DNA of 64,000 bases from JAMZMI01 sp964353015 (GTDB taxonomy: Bacteria > Bacteroidota > Bacteroidia > Cytophagales > Cyclobacteriaceae): contig CAYGUA010000015.1 in the NCBI GenBank assembly GCA_964353015.1, positions 1-64,000 of the forward strand, written 5' to 3'. The notes below the pieces were generated by a model. The model was not told the origin of the DNA. It worked only from the letters and a program-made list of their open reading frames with translations, and made no database searches. Positions within the stretch are counted from its first letter, which is position 1. The number at the start of each line of letters is the position of its first letter. The position numbers and the translations under genes were made by a program. Below are positions 18,120 to 27,711 of the stretch, piece by piece.

Positions 18120-19017
18120 TTTTCCTTTCAGCGATCATCACGCCCGCAATTACTACTATGGCACCCAGAATCTGAATATAGGTGAGTCTTTCGTCCAAAA
18201 AAATGTAAGCCAGCATCACAGTAGATATCGGGCCCAAACTACCCAAAATGGAGAAATTACCCGGACCTAATGTTTTGATCGAGAAAGAAATCAAATAAGA
18301 AGGTATTACCGTAGCGAAAACGGCCATTATCAAGCCGATCCAATACACTTCAGAATTTAGTAAAAACACATTGGAAATATCTCTGGTAATCGCATAATGG
18401 ATGATTACACAAATGCAAGAGATAATCATGGCGTATGAAGTAAATCTGGTTGCGCCAAATTTTGGAATGAGCCACCCTGATCCGACCAAAAAACTGGCAT
18501 AGGTCAATGCGCTTAAAAATATGAGAAATGCTCCCAAGATCACATTTTCACTTTGTCCCAAGTTCAGCTCAGAAGTAAAAACAATCGCAACACCAACATA
18601 GGTGATTAGAATGGCGATCATTTGATTACGAGTGATTTTCCTTTTTAAGAAAATAAAGGAGATCAGGAAAACCAATGTTGGATAAATGAACAATATCAAT
18701 CTTTCCAGACTTGCTTTGATGTAGGACAAGCCCAGAAAATCGAAATAGCTAGCGAGATAATATCCTATAAAACCAAATCCAATCAAGAGGATAAAATCCT
18801 TAATAACCAGATTTTTGTCTATTAATGGTTTTTGTAAAAACGAAATGACAATGTAAAATGGCAAAGAGAAAATCATACGGAGAAGAAGAAGCGTAACCGA
18901 ATCAACATCGTATTGAAAGGCCAGCTTCACCATTACAGCTTTACTCGAAAAGAAAAGTACACCAAGTATACCTAGCGCAATCGCCAGGGTTTTACTCTGT
19001 AACGTGAGTTTTTTCAG
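18103..19017 (-). CDS. EamA/DMT family transporter
   Basis: Inner-membrane transporter of the drug/metabolite superfamily with two five-helix EamA repeats. The first ATG (18933) would remove the first transmembrane helix. Reading upstream in frame gives KTLAIALGILGVLFFSSKAVMVKLAF, which fits the family N-terminus. The only reasonable start before the in-frame stop is a CTG at 19015-19017 giving MKKLTLQSK, overlapping the lspA stop by 26 bases. The predicted length of about 304 residues is normal. The CTG start is inference. The substrate is unknown. It probably forms an operon with lspA and ileS. Confidence 0.82.
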   Translation of the reverse strand: MKKLTLQSKTLAIALGILGVLFFSSKAVMVKLAFQYDVDSVTLLLLRMIFSLPFYIVISFLQKPLIDKNLVIKDFILLIGFGFIGYYLASYFDFLGLSYIKASLERLILFIYPTLVFLISFIFLKRKITRNQMIAILITYVGVAIVFTSELNLGQSENVILGAFLIFLSALTYASFLVGSGWLIPKFGATRFTSYAMIISCICVIIHYAITRDISNVFLLNSEVYWIGLIMAVFATVIPSYLISFSIKTLGPGNFSILGSLGPISTVMLAYIFLDERLTYIQILGAIVVIAGVMIAERKTKTEP

Positions 19018-19642
19018 ATGATTCTGTGTTTAGTGCTTCTTTCTCACTTTCATGAGACGCAAAGTATTTCTTCTGAAAAATCAGGATAAAGGTAATTCCT
19101 AAAAATATAGATGAATCCGCCACATTAAAAACTGGCCACAATGCCATGTAATCTCCTCCAATTAATGGCACCCACTCTGCAATGCGACCTTCCCAGATAT
19201 CGATGTAGAACATATCAATCACCTGACCATAGAACCATGGAGTTGGTGCATTATATGCCGCATTGTCTAGCCAAACGCCATAAAAAATGCTGTCAATAAG
19301 ATTTCCAATAGCTCCACCCAATATCATGGCAATGCAAATGAGCAAACCTTTGGGCGATCCTTTTTTGTATAATAAAAACAAATAATAACCAATTGCAACC
19401 ATTGCCACCAAGCGAAACAATGTAAGCACCATCTTGCTGTTGTCGAAAGGCATTTCCATACCAAAAGCCATTCCCGGGTTGGTCAGGTAATGCAGCTTAA
19501 ACCAGTCTCCAAAAATCTTGATTTGACCGCCCGTTCCCTTCTCCATGCCAAAATGCACAATCATTTTCACTACCTGATCCAGTACAATCACCGAAAGGCT
19601 GATGATATAAAATATGTAGAGCTTTGGTCTTTTACTATCCAT
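18992..19642 (-). CDS. lspA: Lipoprotein signal peptidase (signal peptidase II)
   Basis: Aspartic protease that removes the signal peptide of diacylated prolipoproteins in the inner membrane. The catalytic Asp residues are in GGAIGNLIDSIFYG and FNVADSSIFLG, and four membrane helices are visible. The loop between the catalytic motifs is longer than in E. coli (WLDN to ALWP), as is usual in Bacteroidota. I chose the ATG at 19642, one base after the ileS stop, which implies translational coupling; an ATG five codons upstream lies inside ileS. The C-terminal tail is charged and probably cytoplasmic. Confidence 0.95.
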   Translation of the reverse strand: MDSKRPKLYIFYIISLSVIVLDQVVKMIVHFGMEKGTGGQIKIFGDWFKLHYLTNPGMAFGMEMPFDNSKMVLTLFRLVAMVAIGYYLFLLYKKGSPKGLLICIAMILGGAIGNLIDSIFYGVWLDNAAYNAPTPWFYGQVIDMFYIDIWEGRIAEWVPLIGGDYMALWPVFNVADSSIFLGITFILIFQKKYFASHESEKEALNTESSEKTHVTE

Positions 19643-19643
19643 A

Positions 19644-22600
19644 TTACTTAGCGACAATTATTTCAACAGTTAGTTCGATTCCGTCAATATCTATTACAGT
19701 TCCTTCGGAAATATTATCTACAAACTTAAGATTATGCGATTGGGTTTCTTTTTTTATATAATCCGCAAACTGGGTAACAGAAGAGATGAGCAATTCAGAA
19801 GTTGAATTGTATTTCACATTGATTTTATCCTGCACCTCCAGACCAGTGTCTTTCCTAAGATTTTGCAATCTGTTTACAACATCTCTGCTGATTCCTTCTT
19901 TTCTCAATTCATCAGTAATTGTGATATCCAGCGCTACAGTAAGGCCGTCTTCACTCGCTACCAACCACCCTGGAATATCTTCAGAAGATATTTCTACATC
20001 TTCCAAACTAAGTGTTACGGTTTCTCCCTCAACAATCAAATCGAATTGACCGGTACTTTCAAAGGCTTTTATTTGCTCCTGATCCAATCCATTGATCAAT
20101 GGAGTGACAAGTTTCATTTTGGCACCAAAATGCTGACCCAGCTTTCGGAAATTTGGTTTGATTTTTTTCACCAATATTCCCGATTCGTCATCAATGTATT
20201 CTACAACCTTTACATTGATTTCAGATGCAATTAACTCCTCGACTTTTTGAATATTGGCCTTGTCTGCCTGACTCAATATCGGCACCAATATCTTTTGCAA
20301 TGGCTGTCTTACCTTGATCTTTTCCTTTTTTCTGAGAGAATGAACCAAAGATGATATTGATTGAGCCAAATGCATACTTTTACTCAAATCAGCATCAATT
20401 AAATCTGGTTTTGATTCTGGAAACAATGTGAGGTGTACGGATCCAGTGTTTTCTCCTGTGAGATTACTATAAAGCCACTCAGCATAAAATGGTGCAATAG
20501 GACTGATCAATTTGGAAACCACAAGCAAACATTCATGCAATGTTTCATAAGCTGCTTGCTTATCAGCATTCAGATCACTCATCCAAAAACGTTTCCTTGA
20601 CAGGCGAACATACCAGTTGGATAGTTGATTATTTACAAAATCCTGAATAGCTCTTGCTGCCTGTGTTGGTTCATATGCTTCATAAAACCCATCTACATTG
20701 CGGATCAAAACCTGAAGTTCGGACAAAATCCATCGATCAAATCTTGGTCTATCAGCTACAGGAATCAATTTATCCTGATCAATCTGAAAATTGTCAAGAT
20801 TTGTATAAAGTGAAAAGAATGAATACGTATTTGTAAGTGTGCCAAAGAATTTTCTTTGTACCTCTACGACACCTTCAAGATCAAATTTTAAATTATCCCA
20901 AGGATTCGCATTTGCAATCATGTACCATCGAGTGGCATCAGGACCATATTGATCCAATGTCTCAAACGGATTGATTGCATTACCTAAACGCTTGGACATT
21001 TTATTGCCATTCTTATCAAGCACAAGTCCATTCGCAATCACATTTTTGAACGCTACCTTGTCAAAAAGCAGAGTAGAAATGGCATGAAGGGTAAAAAACC
21101 AACCTCTGGTCTGATCCACACCTTCTGCAATGAAGTCCGCGGGAAAATTGGCGTCAAAAATTTCATTGTTTTCAAATGGATAATGCCATTGTGCGTATGG
21201 CATAGCGCCCGAGTCAAACCAAACATCGATCAGATCCAGTTCGCGGTACATTGGCTGACCCGATGGGCTCACAAGTATCACGTCATCCACATAAGGCCTG
21301 TGTAGGTCAAAATCATCAGCTATCTCCTCGGACATCAGTCCTGCAGCTATAGATTTTTGAACCTCCTCTTTCAGTTCAGCAATACTTCCAATACAAATTT
21401 CTTCTTTTCGATCCTTGGTAACCCAGATTGGCAATGGTGTACCCCAAAAGCGAGATCTGCTCAAATTCCAATCAACGAGGTTTTCTAGCCAATTGCCAAA
21501 CCTGCCAGAACCAGTTGATGCGGGCTTCCAGTTGATCGTTTTGTTGAGCTCAACCAATCGATCCTTCAACGCGGTGGTCTTAATAAACCAGGAGTCTAAT
21601 GGATAATAAAGTACAGGCTTGTCTGTTCTCCAGCAATGCGGATAACTGTGCTCATATTTCTCGACTTTGAATGCTTTGTTTTCTTCCTTTAACTGAATAG
21701 CTATAAGCACATCAGTAGGCTTAAAGTCTGGATCGTTTCTTTCAGCATCCTCAAAATACTCCTCCTTCACAAAACGGTTAGGATAGTCCGTTACTTGCTG
21801 CACGAATCGGCCTTGTTTATCTACCAAAGGCACATCATATCCCAATTCATCCTTTACAGTAATTGCTGGTATACCTGCTTTATCTGCAACTCGCTTATCA
21901 TCCGCACCAAAAGTAGGCGCAATGTGCACAATCCCTGTTCCGTCCTCCGTGCTAACGAAATCTCCAGGAATAACTCGGAATGCTGGTTGATTTGGCTGAA
22001 CATATGGCATAAGTTGCTCATATTCCAATCCTACCAGTTCTGCACCTTTAAATTCTTTTATTATTGACCAAGGAATCAGTTTATCACCAGCTTGATAGTC
22101 ATCAATTGCAAGTTCCGATGCTTTTTCAGAAAAATATTTCTTTACAAGATCTTTTGCCAAAATGACATTGATTGGTTCAAATGTGTATTGGTTGAAGGAT
22201 TTCACCAACGCATAGGTGATATTTTCACCAACAGCCAGGGCACTATTTGAAGGCAAAGTCCACGGTGTTGTTGTCCAAGCTAGAATATGCAGATTTTCTG
22301 AGAATCCAATTTGGGAAGCATTCTTAACCTTGAATTGAGCTACAACTGTTGTGTCTTTTACGTCTTTGTATGTGCCCGGCTGATTGAGCTCATGCGAACT
22401 AAGACCTGTACCAGCCGCAGGTGAATATGGCTGAATGGTATATCCCTTATAGAGTAATCCTTTGTCATAGAGTTTCTTCAGCAGAAACCACAGCGACTCC
22501 ATGTATTTTTTGTCGAATGTGATATATGGATCATCAAGATCTACCCAATAACCCATTTTTTGAGTGAGCAGATCCCATTCGTCCTTGAATTTCATGACCG

Positions 22601-22967
22601 CTTCACGGCATTTCTGATTGTATTCGGCAACAGAAATTGTTTTGCCAATATCATCTTTTTTGATACCAAGTTCTTTTTCAACTTGAAGCTCTACAGGCAA
22701 ACCGTGGGTATCCCATCCTCCTTTTCTTTTTACTTGAAAGCCTTTTTGGGTTTTATATCTACAAAAAATATCCTTAACAGCTCGAGCCATCACGTGATGA
22801 ATGCCCGGCGTTCCGTTTGCAGAAGGCGGCCCTTCATAAAACGTGAATGAGGGCGCTCCTTCTCGTTCAGAAATTGACTTTTCGAAAATTTTATTCTCTT
22901 CCCAATATTTCAGAATAGTTTCTGCGATTTCAGGATAGCTTACCTGTTTGTATTCTGGATATTTCAC
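19644..22967 (-). CDS. ileS: Isoleucyl-tRNA synthetase, type 2
   Basis: Class I aminoacyl-tRNA synthetase that charges tRNA-Ile, 1,107 residues. It shows GWDTHGLPVE, an editing domain, the NKMSKRLGN motif and a long C-terminal region, as in eukaryote-like IleRS2. The ATP-binding signature normally written HxGH reads G55-I-H-H58 here. This GxHH swap has been described in a subset of IleRS2 enzymes and linked to very strong mupirocin resistance. The gene is first of an apparent ileS-lspA-EamA unit, with only one base between ileS and lspA. Confidence 0.96.
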   Translation of the reverse strand: MKYPEYKQVSYPEIAETILKYWEENKIFEKSISEREGAPSFTFYEGPPSANGTPGIHHVMARAVKDIFCRYKTQKGFQVKRKGGWDTHGLPVELQVEKELGIKKDDIGKTISVAEYNQKCREAVMKFKDEWDLLTQKMGYWVDLDDPYITFDKKYMESLWFLLKKLYDKGLLYKGYTIQPYSPAAGTGLSSHELNQPGTYKDVKDTTVVAQFKVKNASQIGFSENLHILAWTTTPWTLPSNSALAVGENITYALVKSFNQYTFEPINVILAKDLVKKYFSEKASELAIDDYQAGDKLIPWSIIKEFKGAELVGLEYEQLMPYVQPNQPAFRVIPGDFVSTEDGTGIVHIAPTFGADDKRVADKAGIPAITVKDELGYDVPLVDKQGRFVQQVTDYPNRFVKEEYFEDAERNDPDFKPTDVLIAIQLKEENKAFKVEKYEHSYPHCWRTDKPVLYYPLDSWFIKTTALKDRLVELNKTINWKPASTGSGRFGNWLENLVDWNLSRSRFWGTPLPIWVTKDRKEEICIGSIAELKEEVQKSIAAGLMSEEIADDFDLHRPYVDDVILVSPSGQPMYRELDLIDVWFDSGAMPYAQWHYPFENNEIFDANFPADFIAEGVDQTRGWFFTLHAISTLLFDKVAFKNVIANGLVLDKNGNKMSKRLGNAINPFETLDQYGPDATRWYMIANANPWDNLKFDLEGVVEVQRKFFGTLTNTYSFFSLYTNLDNFQIDQDKLIPVADRPRFDRWILSELQVLIRNVDGFYEAYEPTQAARAIQDFVNNQLSNWYVRLSRKRFWMSDLNADKQAAYETLHECLLVVSKLISPIAPFYAEWLYSNLTGENTGSVHLTLFPESKPDLIDADLSKSMHLAQSISSLVHSLRKKEKIKVRQPLQKILVPILSQADKANIQKVEELIASEINVKVVEYIDDESGILVKKIKPNFRKLGQHFGAKMKLVTPLINGLDQEQIKAFESTGQFDLIVEGETVTLSLEDVEISSEDIPGWLVASEDGLTVALDITITDELRKEGISRDVVNRLQNLRKDTGLEVQDKINVKYNSTSELLISSVTQFADYIKKETQSHNLKFVDNISEGTVIDIDGIELTVEIIVAK

Positions 22968-22994
22968 CTTTATTTGAATGCTTAGTATTTTGAA

Positions 22995-25364
22995 TTATGA
23001 CTTGTCTTTATCATCGGCTTCCTTGAATTCAGGAAACTCTTCGATAAGTGGGTGATCCTTTTTGTCAATATTGCCTGGATCAAATTGGATTAATAATGAT
23101 GGCAATAAAATGAGGTTTGTCAACATCGCCATTAATAATGTAATGGAGGTTAGTTTTCCTAAGGCGATGGTTCCACCAAATTCTGATGCTGTAAAAATCA
23201 CAAAACCAAAAAACAGAATGATGGAAGTATAAATCATACTTGGCCCTGTTTCTCTTAAACTTCGGCTCACAGCAATCGGCACAAAAAAGTTGTGCTGGAT
23301 GAGCTCTTGTCTATATTTTGCAAGCAAATGAATCGAATTATCTACGGAGATTCCAAACGCGATACTGAATATCAATGCGGTACTTGGCTTAAGAGGAATT
23401 CCAAAATACCCCATTATTCCCGCAGTGATCAAAAGTGGAATCATATTAGGAATCAAGGATATAATGATCATCCTGAAGTTTCTAAATAAGATCGCCATGA
23501 TAATCGCAATAATGATAAAGGCAAAAATCATTGACGTGATCAGATTATCAATCAAAAACTTATTTCCTTTAATAAATAAAGGAACAGTTCCGGTGATCTT
23601 TACTTTCATATCTGAATCTCCAAAGATTTCATCAATTTTTGGTGTGATGATGTCATTGACAAGCGAATCCATTTTGATAGATCCAATGTCTGGCATTTTT
23701 AAAGAGATCCTGATCAGCTGACCTGTCGAATCAACAAATGATTTTGAAATGCCCTCCTGATCGCTATCTTCATTAAGATATCTCAGAATATAGGCGCTCT
23801 CTCTATTATTCGGAAGGCCATAATAATCCGGGTTTTGATTGTAAAAAGCCTGTCTGGCTGCTTTGATAAAACTGACAACTGAAACCGGTTGTGAGATAAA
23901 ATCCATTGAACCAAGAAATGTTTCAAGCTCATCTATTTTTTTGAGGTTACTCAAACGCTGAACTCCCTTTTTCTTTCCTGTATCAACGATCACTTCGAGT
24001 GGCATTACTCCACTGAAATTTTCTTCGAAAAACTCAAGCTCATGTTTCAACGGGCTATCTTCAGGCAGATCATCTACCATGTATGAATTTGCCTTGATTT
24101 GAAGCAAACCATAAAACGAAACACCTACAAGAAGAATGGTCGCTACAAACACCAACTTGCGGTGTTTATGCACAATGATATCGAGCAAATTCAAAACAAA
24201 ATCCAGAGATCTGAATTCAAGATGTTTGAGATGTCTTTGACTAGGGGGCTTAAACAAGGAAAATACTGATGGAATCATAATTGTGCTCACTACAAATGTG
24301 CACATGATGTTAAACCCAGCTACAATACCAAATTCCTTTAGAACAGGAATACCAGTAAATATCAAAACGAAAAATCCTACTGCTGTGGTAAAATTGGTCA
24401 TGAACGTGACCACACCTATATTCTGGATGATTTTGGCCAATGCTTTCATCTGATCACCGTGTGCTGCATACTCTTGGTGATATTTATTGAGCATATACAC
24501 ACTATTGGGAATGCCTATGACAACTATGATGGATGGAATAAGACCTGTAAGTAAGGTTATCTTATACTGAAGCAATGCCAACGAACCCATTACCCAGATT
24601 ACAATAACTCCAATGATTATAAGTGGAAATAATACTGCTTTAAGTGATCGGAAGAAAAAGAACAGAATTAAACCTGTCACGATTACTGAGTAAATCAAAA
24701 ATTTATTTAATTCCTGCTTAATTTTTAGTGTATTTACCGCTCTTACGTATGGCAATCCAGCATATCTTGTTTGGATTCCGGTTACCTCAGAAAATTGGTT
24801 GCCCGCCATTACGATATCATCAATCATGGAAAAACGTCTTTCCGAATTGAGTACTTGCTTATCTACAGTTATGAGAATCAGGGTAGCTCCGTTTTTTTGA
24901 TTTACTAACTGGCCAGCATAAAATTTTAAATCTGTGCAGATTTTAAGTAGACTATCAAGCTCCGGTTGATTGTCTGGGATTTCCGGAAAAAGCGGAACGA
25001 CTTCAAACTGTTTTTTAACATCGTTCTTTGCCAACATTCTCAAATTCGGCAACCCAAGAACCGCTTTTACACCATGTATCCTAAGCAATTCGTCAGAAAG
25101 CAGGCGCATCTTCTGGAAGTTCTTATATTCATAAACAGCACTGTCTTTGAAGCCAATAGCCATGATATTGCCATCTTCCCCAAATGTCTCTTTGAATTGC
25201 TGAAAATATTGTTGGTCAGGGTCATCTGCAGGTACGATGTTTACCATGTCATAAGACCAAAGAATGTCTTTTGACTTGTAACCCATGAACACAGTGATTA
25301 CACCAAGAATTACCATCAAGGTAATTCTGTACTTAAGAATGATATTTGCTATCCTGATCCACAT
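22995..25364 (-). CDS. RND/MMPL family transporter
   Basis: A 789-residue membrane protein with two homologous halves. Each half has a first helix, a large extracytoplasmic loop (about residues 40-215 and 430-625) and five more helices, giving twelve in total. The GIPNSVYMLNKYHQE and GISVDNSIHLLAKYRQE segments are the paired conserved transmembrane motifs of the RND/MMPL superfamily. Members export lipids, hopanoids or hydrophobic compounds; the cargo here is unknown, and no periplasmic adaptor or outer-membrane channel is adjacent. It lies 27 bases upstream of ileS on the same strand. Confidence 0.88.
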   Translation of the reverse strand: MWIRIANIILKYRITLMVILGVITVFMGYKSKDILWSYDMVNIVPADDPDQQYFQQFKETFGEDGNIMAIGFKDSAVYEYKNFQKMRLLSDELLRIHGVKAVLGLPNLRMLAKNDVKKQFEVVPLFPEIPDNQPELDSLLKICTDLKFYAGQLVNQKNGATLILITVDKQVLNSERRFSMIDDIVMAGNQFSEVTGIQTRYAGLPYVRAVNTLKIKQELNKFLIYSVIVTGLILFFFFRSLKAVLFPLIIIGVIVIWVMGSLALLQYKITLLTGLIPSIIVVIGIPNSVYMLNKYHQEYAAHGDQMKALAKIIQNIGVVTFMTNFTTAVGFFVLIFTGIPVLKEFGIVAGFNIMCTFVVSTIMIPSVFSLFKPPSQRHLKHLEFRSLDFVLNLLDIIVHKHRKLVFVATILLVGVSFYGLLQIKANSYMVDDLPEDSPLKHELEFFEENFSGVMPLEVIVDTGKKKGVQRLSNLKKIDELETFLGSMDFISQPVSVVSFIKAARQAFYNQNPDYYGLPNNRESAYILRYLNEDSDQEGISKSFVDSTGQLIRISLKMPDIGSIKMDSLVNDIITPKIDEIFGDSDMKVKITGTVPLFIKGNKFLIDNLITSMIFAFIIIAIIMAILFRNFRMIIISLIPNMIPLLITAGIMGYFGIPLKPSTALIFSIAFGISVDNSIHLLAKYRQELIQHNFFVPIAVSRSLRETGPSMIYTSIILFFGFVIFTASEFGGTIALGKLTSITLLMAMLTNLILLPSLLIQFDPGNIDKKDHPLIEEFPEFKEADDKDKS

Positions 25365-25444
25365 TGTAAAAACGAGGGCAAAGGTAAGTATTTTATACTG
25401 TTACGTGAGTTATTAATCAATTGATATCGGGCACTTTATGGTTT

Positions 25445-26788
25445 TTAGGAGGGTAGCGAAAATCCATATATCGTCTTATACAATTTGATAGCATGTCGGT
25501 CAGTTAAGCTGGAGATAAAATCTGTTATTACAAGGAGCAAGTCATAGATAGAATGATCCTCACGAGTCATTTTCGTCAAAATGTTTTCCGGCAACAACCT
25601 TAAGATGCTTTGCTGTTTTGGAGTGAGATTCTCAGAATTGAAATTTTTAAAATATGCTGCCAAGCAAAATGCTTCCATGAGCTTGCCAATTATCTCAAAT
25701 CCGCCTGTTTCGCGCTCTAAAACTTGTTTTGATCTATATATTTTTTGAATAGACAGGGCAGATATTTCACTAAGGGTCTGTGCTGCAGGGATCAAATCTG
25801 TGATTGCCTGATCAAATTCTCCAGCCAACATTTGGTCTTCATTAACCAAAAACACATCTACAGTCTGCTTGATAAGCTGGCCAATAGCCATCGCCCTAAG
25901 CAAACCAAGTTTTTCATTTTGTCCTTGAATCTTTTCTAGTTTTTCTTCAGAATAATTTGGTCCGATGATGTCCGCAAGAAGATTTTTTGCAACGTTAAAA
26001 TCTACAAGTCCCAATCTGCACCCATCTTCCAAATCAATGATACCATAGCAAATATCATCTGCAGCTTCAACCAGAAAAGCCAAAGGATGACGAACCCACG
26101 CCTCCTCTCCTAGTTTTCTCAGATTCATCGTTTCTGCCATAGAGCGGTAGTGATCCAGGTTTTTTCGATAAATGCCATATTTCTTTTGACTCCTTCGTGA
26201 TTGATCTTTCTTGGCAAAAGATGTTTTTGGATATTTTGTGAAAGCTCCCAGACAAGCAAATGTCAATCGAAGACCACCATATGTTTCATCATTGAGTATT
26301 CGAAATCCTTGCGCGTTTCCTTCGAATGAAACAAGATCACTCCACTCTGCTTCTGTCACAAGATTTTTAAACCCTTTTCCCTTCTCATTATCTACAAAAA
26401 AAGAAGATATGGCTGTTTCGCCGGAATGGCCAAAAGGTGGGTTGCCAATATCATGGGCTAAACTGGCGGCAGCCACAATACCCCCAAAATCATGTAACGT
26501 ATATCCTGCCGTTTCCAGGTCTTTATGCTTCTGAATTAATTGCTCACCTACAGCTTTGCCCAATGATCGGCCTACGCTTGATACTTCGAGACTATGGGTG
26601 AGTCGAGTATGAACAAAATCATCCTCAGGCAATGGAAAAACCTGTGTTTTATCCTGCAACTTTCTAAATGGATATGAAAATATGAGCCTGTCAAAATCTT
26701 GCTCAAACCTACTTCTTGTCTCTTTTGATAGTTCGATTTGCGTTTTGTCTCCAAACCTCTTTGGGGATAATAAGTGGATCCAGTTCAT
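25445..26788 (-). CDS. dgt: Deoxyguanosinetriphosphate triphosphohydrolase
   Basis: HD-domain enzyme that hydrolyses dGTP to deoxyguanosine and triphosphate, limiting dNTP pools. Metal-binding HD motifs are visible in HTRLTHSLEVSSVGRSLG and SLAHDIGNPPFGHSGE, and a later Asp is in EAADDICYGIIDLEDG. The start at 26788 (MNWIHLLSPKRFGD) matches the family; longer upstream frames add an unrelated leader. The length of 447 residues is normal. It diverges from the oxygenase gene at 27014, with 225 bases between them. Confidence 0.92.
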   Translation of the reverse strand: MNWIHLLSPKRFGDKTQIELSKETRSRFEQDFDRLIFSYPFRKLQDKTQVFPLPEDDFVHTRLTHSLEVSSVGRSLGKAVGEQLIQKHKDLETAGYTLHDFGGIVAAASLAHDIGNPPFGHSGETAISSFFVDNEKGKGFKNLVTEAEWSDLVSFEGNAQGFRILNDETYGGLRLTFACLGAFTKYPKTSFAKKDQSRRSQKKYGIYRKNLDHYRSMAETMNLRKLGEEAWVRHPLAFLVEAADDICYGIIDLEDGCRLGLVDFNVAKNLLADIIGPNYSEEKLEKIQGQNEKLGLLRAMAIGQLIKQTVDVFLVNEDQMLAGEFDQAITDLIPAAQTLSEISALSIQKIYRSKQVLERETGGFEIIGKLMEAFCLAAYFKNFNSENLTPKQQSILRLLPENILTKMTREDHSIYDLLLVITDFISSLTDRHAIKLYKTIYGFSLPS

Positions 26789-27013
26789 ATCTTGGTGTTT
26801 TCCAAAAGTCTGGCAAATTAACTTAAAAATCAGCTTTGCTGATGTGCTATGGATTTTATTCCTCTCAGATTTTAGTAAGCACATTAGCAAATTGCTATTT
26901 GGTGACTTGTCTATTGAAGTGATGTGGTTAAAATATTTTGGCTGAGCCAGACAATGACAGTTGCATTCTCTATTTTTCTCTCTAGCTTGATAGCAACTTC
27001 CTCACACACATTT

Positions 27014-27634
27014 ATGGACACGCAAATAATGCAATTCGAAGAGGCTTTTGAAGACCTCATCCAGGGATTGCTACATCAGGATTTTGGCATCTGTCAGGGA
27101 TTGCTTGATGAAACTACAATTATTGGCCTCAGGAGTAATCTGCTCCAATATTTGGAAAACGGGGAAATGCATGCCGCAGGTGTTGGCCAAAAATTTGATT
27201 TCTCAAAAAATGCGGCAGTCAGGGGTGACTTAATCAAGTGGATAGAAGCAGATACCACAGATCCATACGAAATAATTCTACTTGATAGAGTTCGAGAGTT
27301 TTTTCTGTATCTGAATAGAACCTGTTTTACATCAATTAACGATTTCGAATTCCATTATGCATTTTATGAGCAGGGAAGTTTCTACAAGAGGCATTTGGAT
27401 CAATTCAAAAATGATAGGGGACGTCAATTTTCTCTTGTATTTTATATCAATGAAAACTGGCTGGAAATTGATGGTGGAAATTTATCAATATATAGAGAAG
27501 GGCAGCCAACGGCCAATATTTACCCTACGGCCGGTACGGCGGTTTTTTTCAAAAGTGACCGCATAGAGCACGAAGTGCATCTGTCTCCAACACGATATCG
27601 CCTTAGTATCGCTGGATGGTTAAAACAAGTTTAA
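27014..27634 (+). CDS. 2OG-Fe(II) oxygenase (prolyl 4-hydroxylase-like)
   Basis: A 206-residue enzyme of the Fe(II)/2-oxoglutarate dioxygenase fold. Iron ligands are visible as HLD in YKRHLDQF and a distal His in RIEHEVHLSP, with the 2-oxoglutarate-binding Arg in the following TRYRLSIAGW segment. The double-stranded beta-helix core spans roughly residues 110-205. I chose the ATG at 27014; the upstream in-frame stretch from 26924 reads like a hydrophobic leader, and a secreted form cannot be fully excluded. The substrate is unknown. It shares the divergent region with dgt. Confidence 0.88.
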   Translation: MDTQIMQFEEAFEDLIQGLLHQDFGICQGLLDETTIIGLRSNLLQYLENGEMHAAGVGQKFDFSKNAAVRGDLIKWIEADTTDPYEIILLDRVREFFLYLNRTCFTSINDFEFHYAFYEQGSFYKRHLDQFKNDRGRQFSLVFYINENWLEIDGGNLSIYREGQPTANIYPTAGTAVFFKSDRIEHEVHLSPTRYRLSIAGWLKQV

Positions 27635-27711
27635 TGGGTTGGCGACATTAAAATAAACTATTGCCTTTTATTTAATATTGAGGTATCTACTTGTCTGAGC
27701 CTTAATGTTTC

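Noticed and set aside
22788..22799. CATCACGTGATG palindrome as a third parS site
   Set aside because: It shares only the TCACGTGA core with parS and sits in the conserved IleRS signature-motif codons, which explain it.
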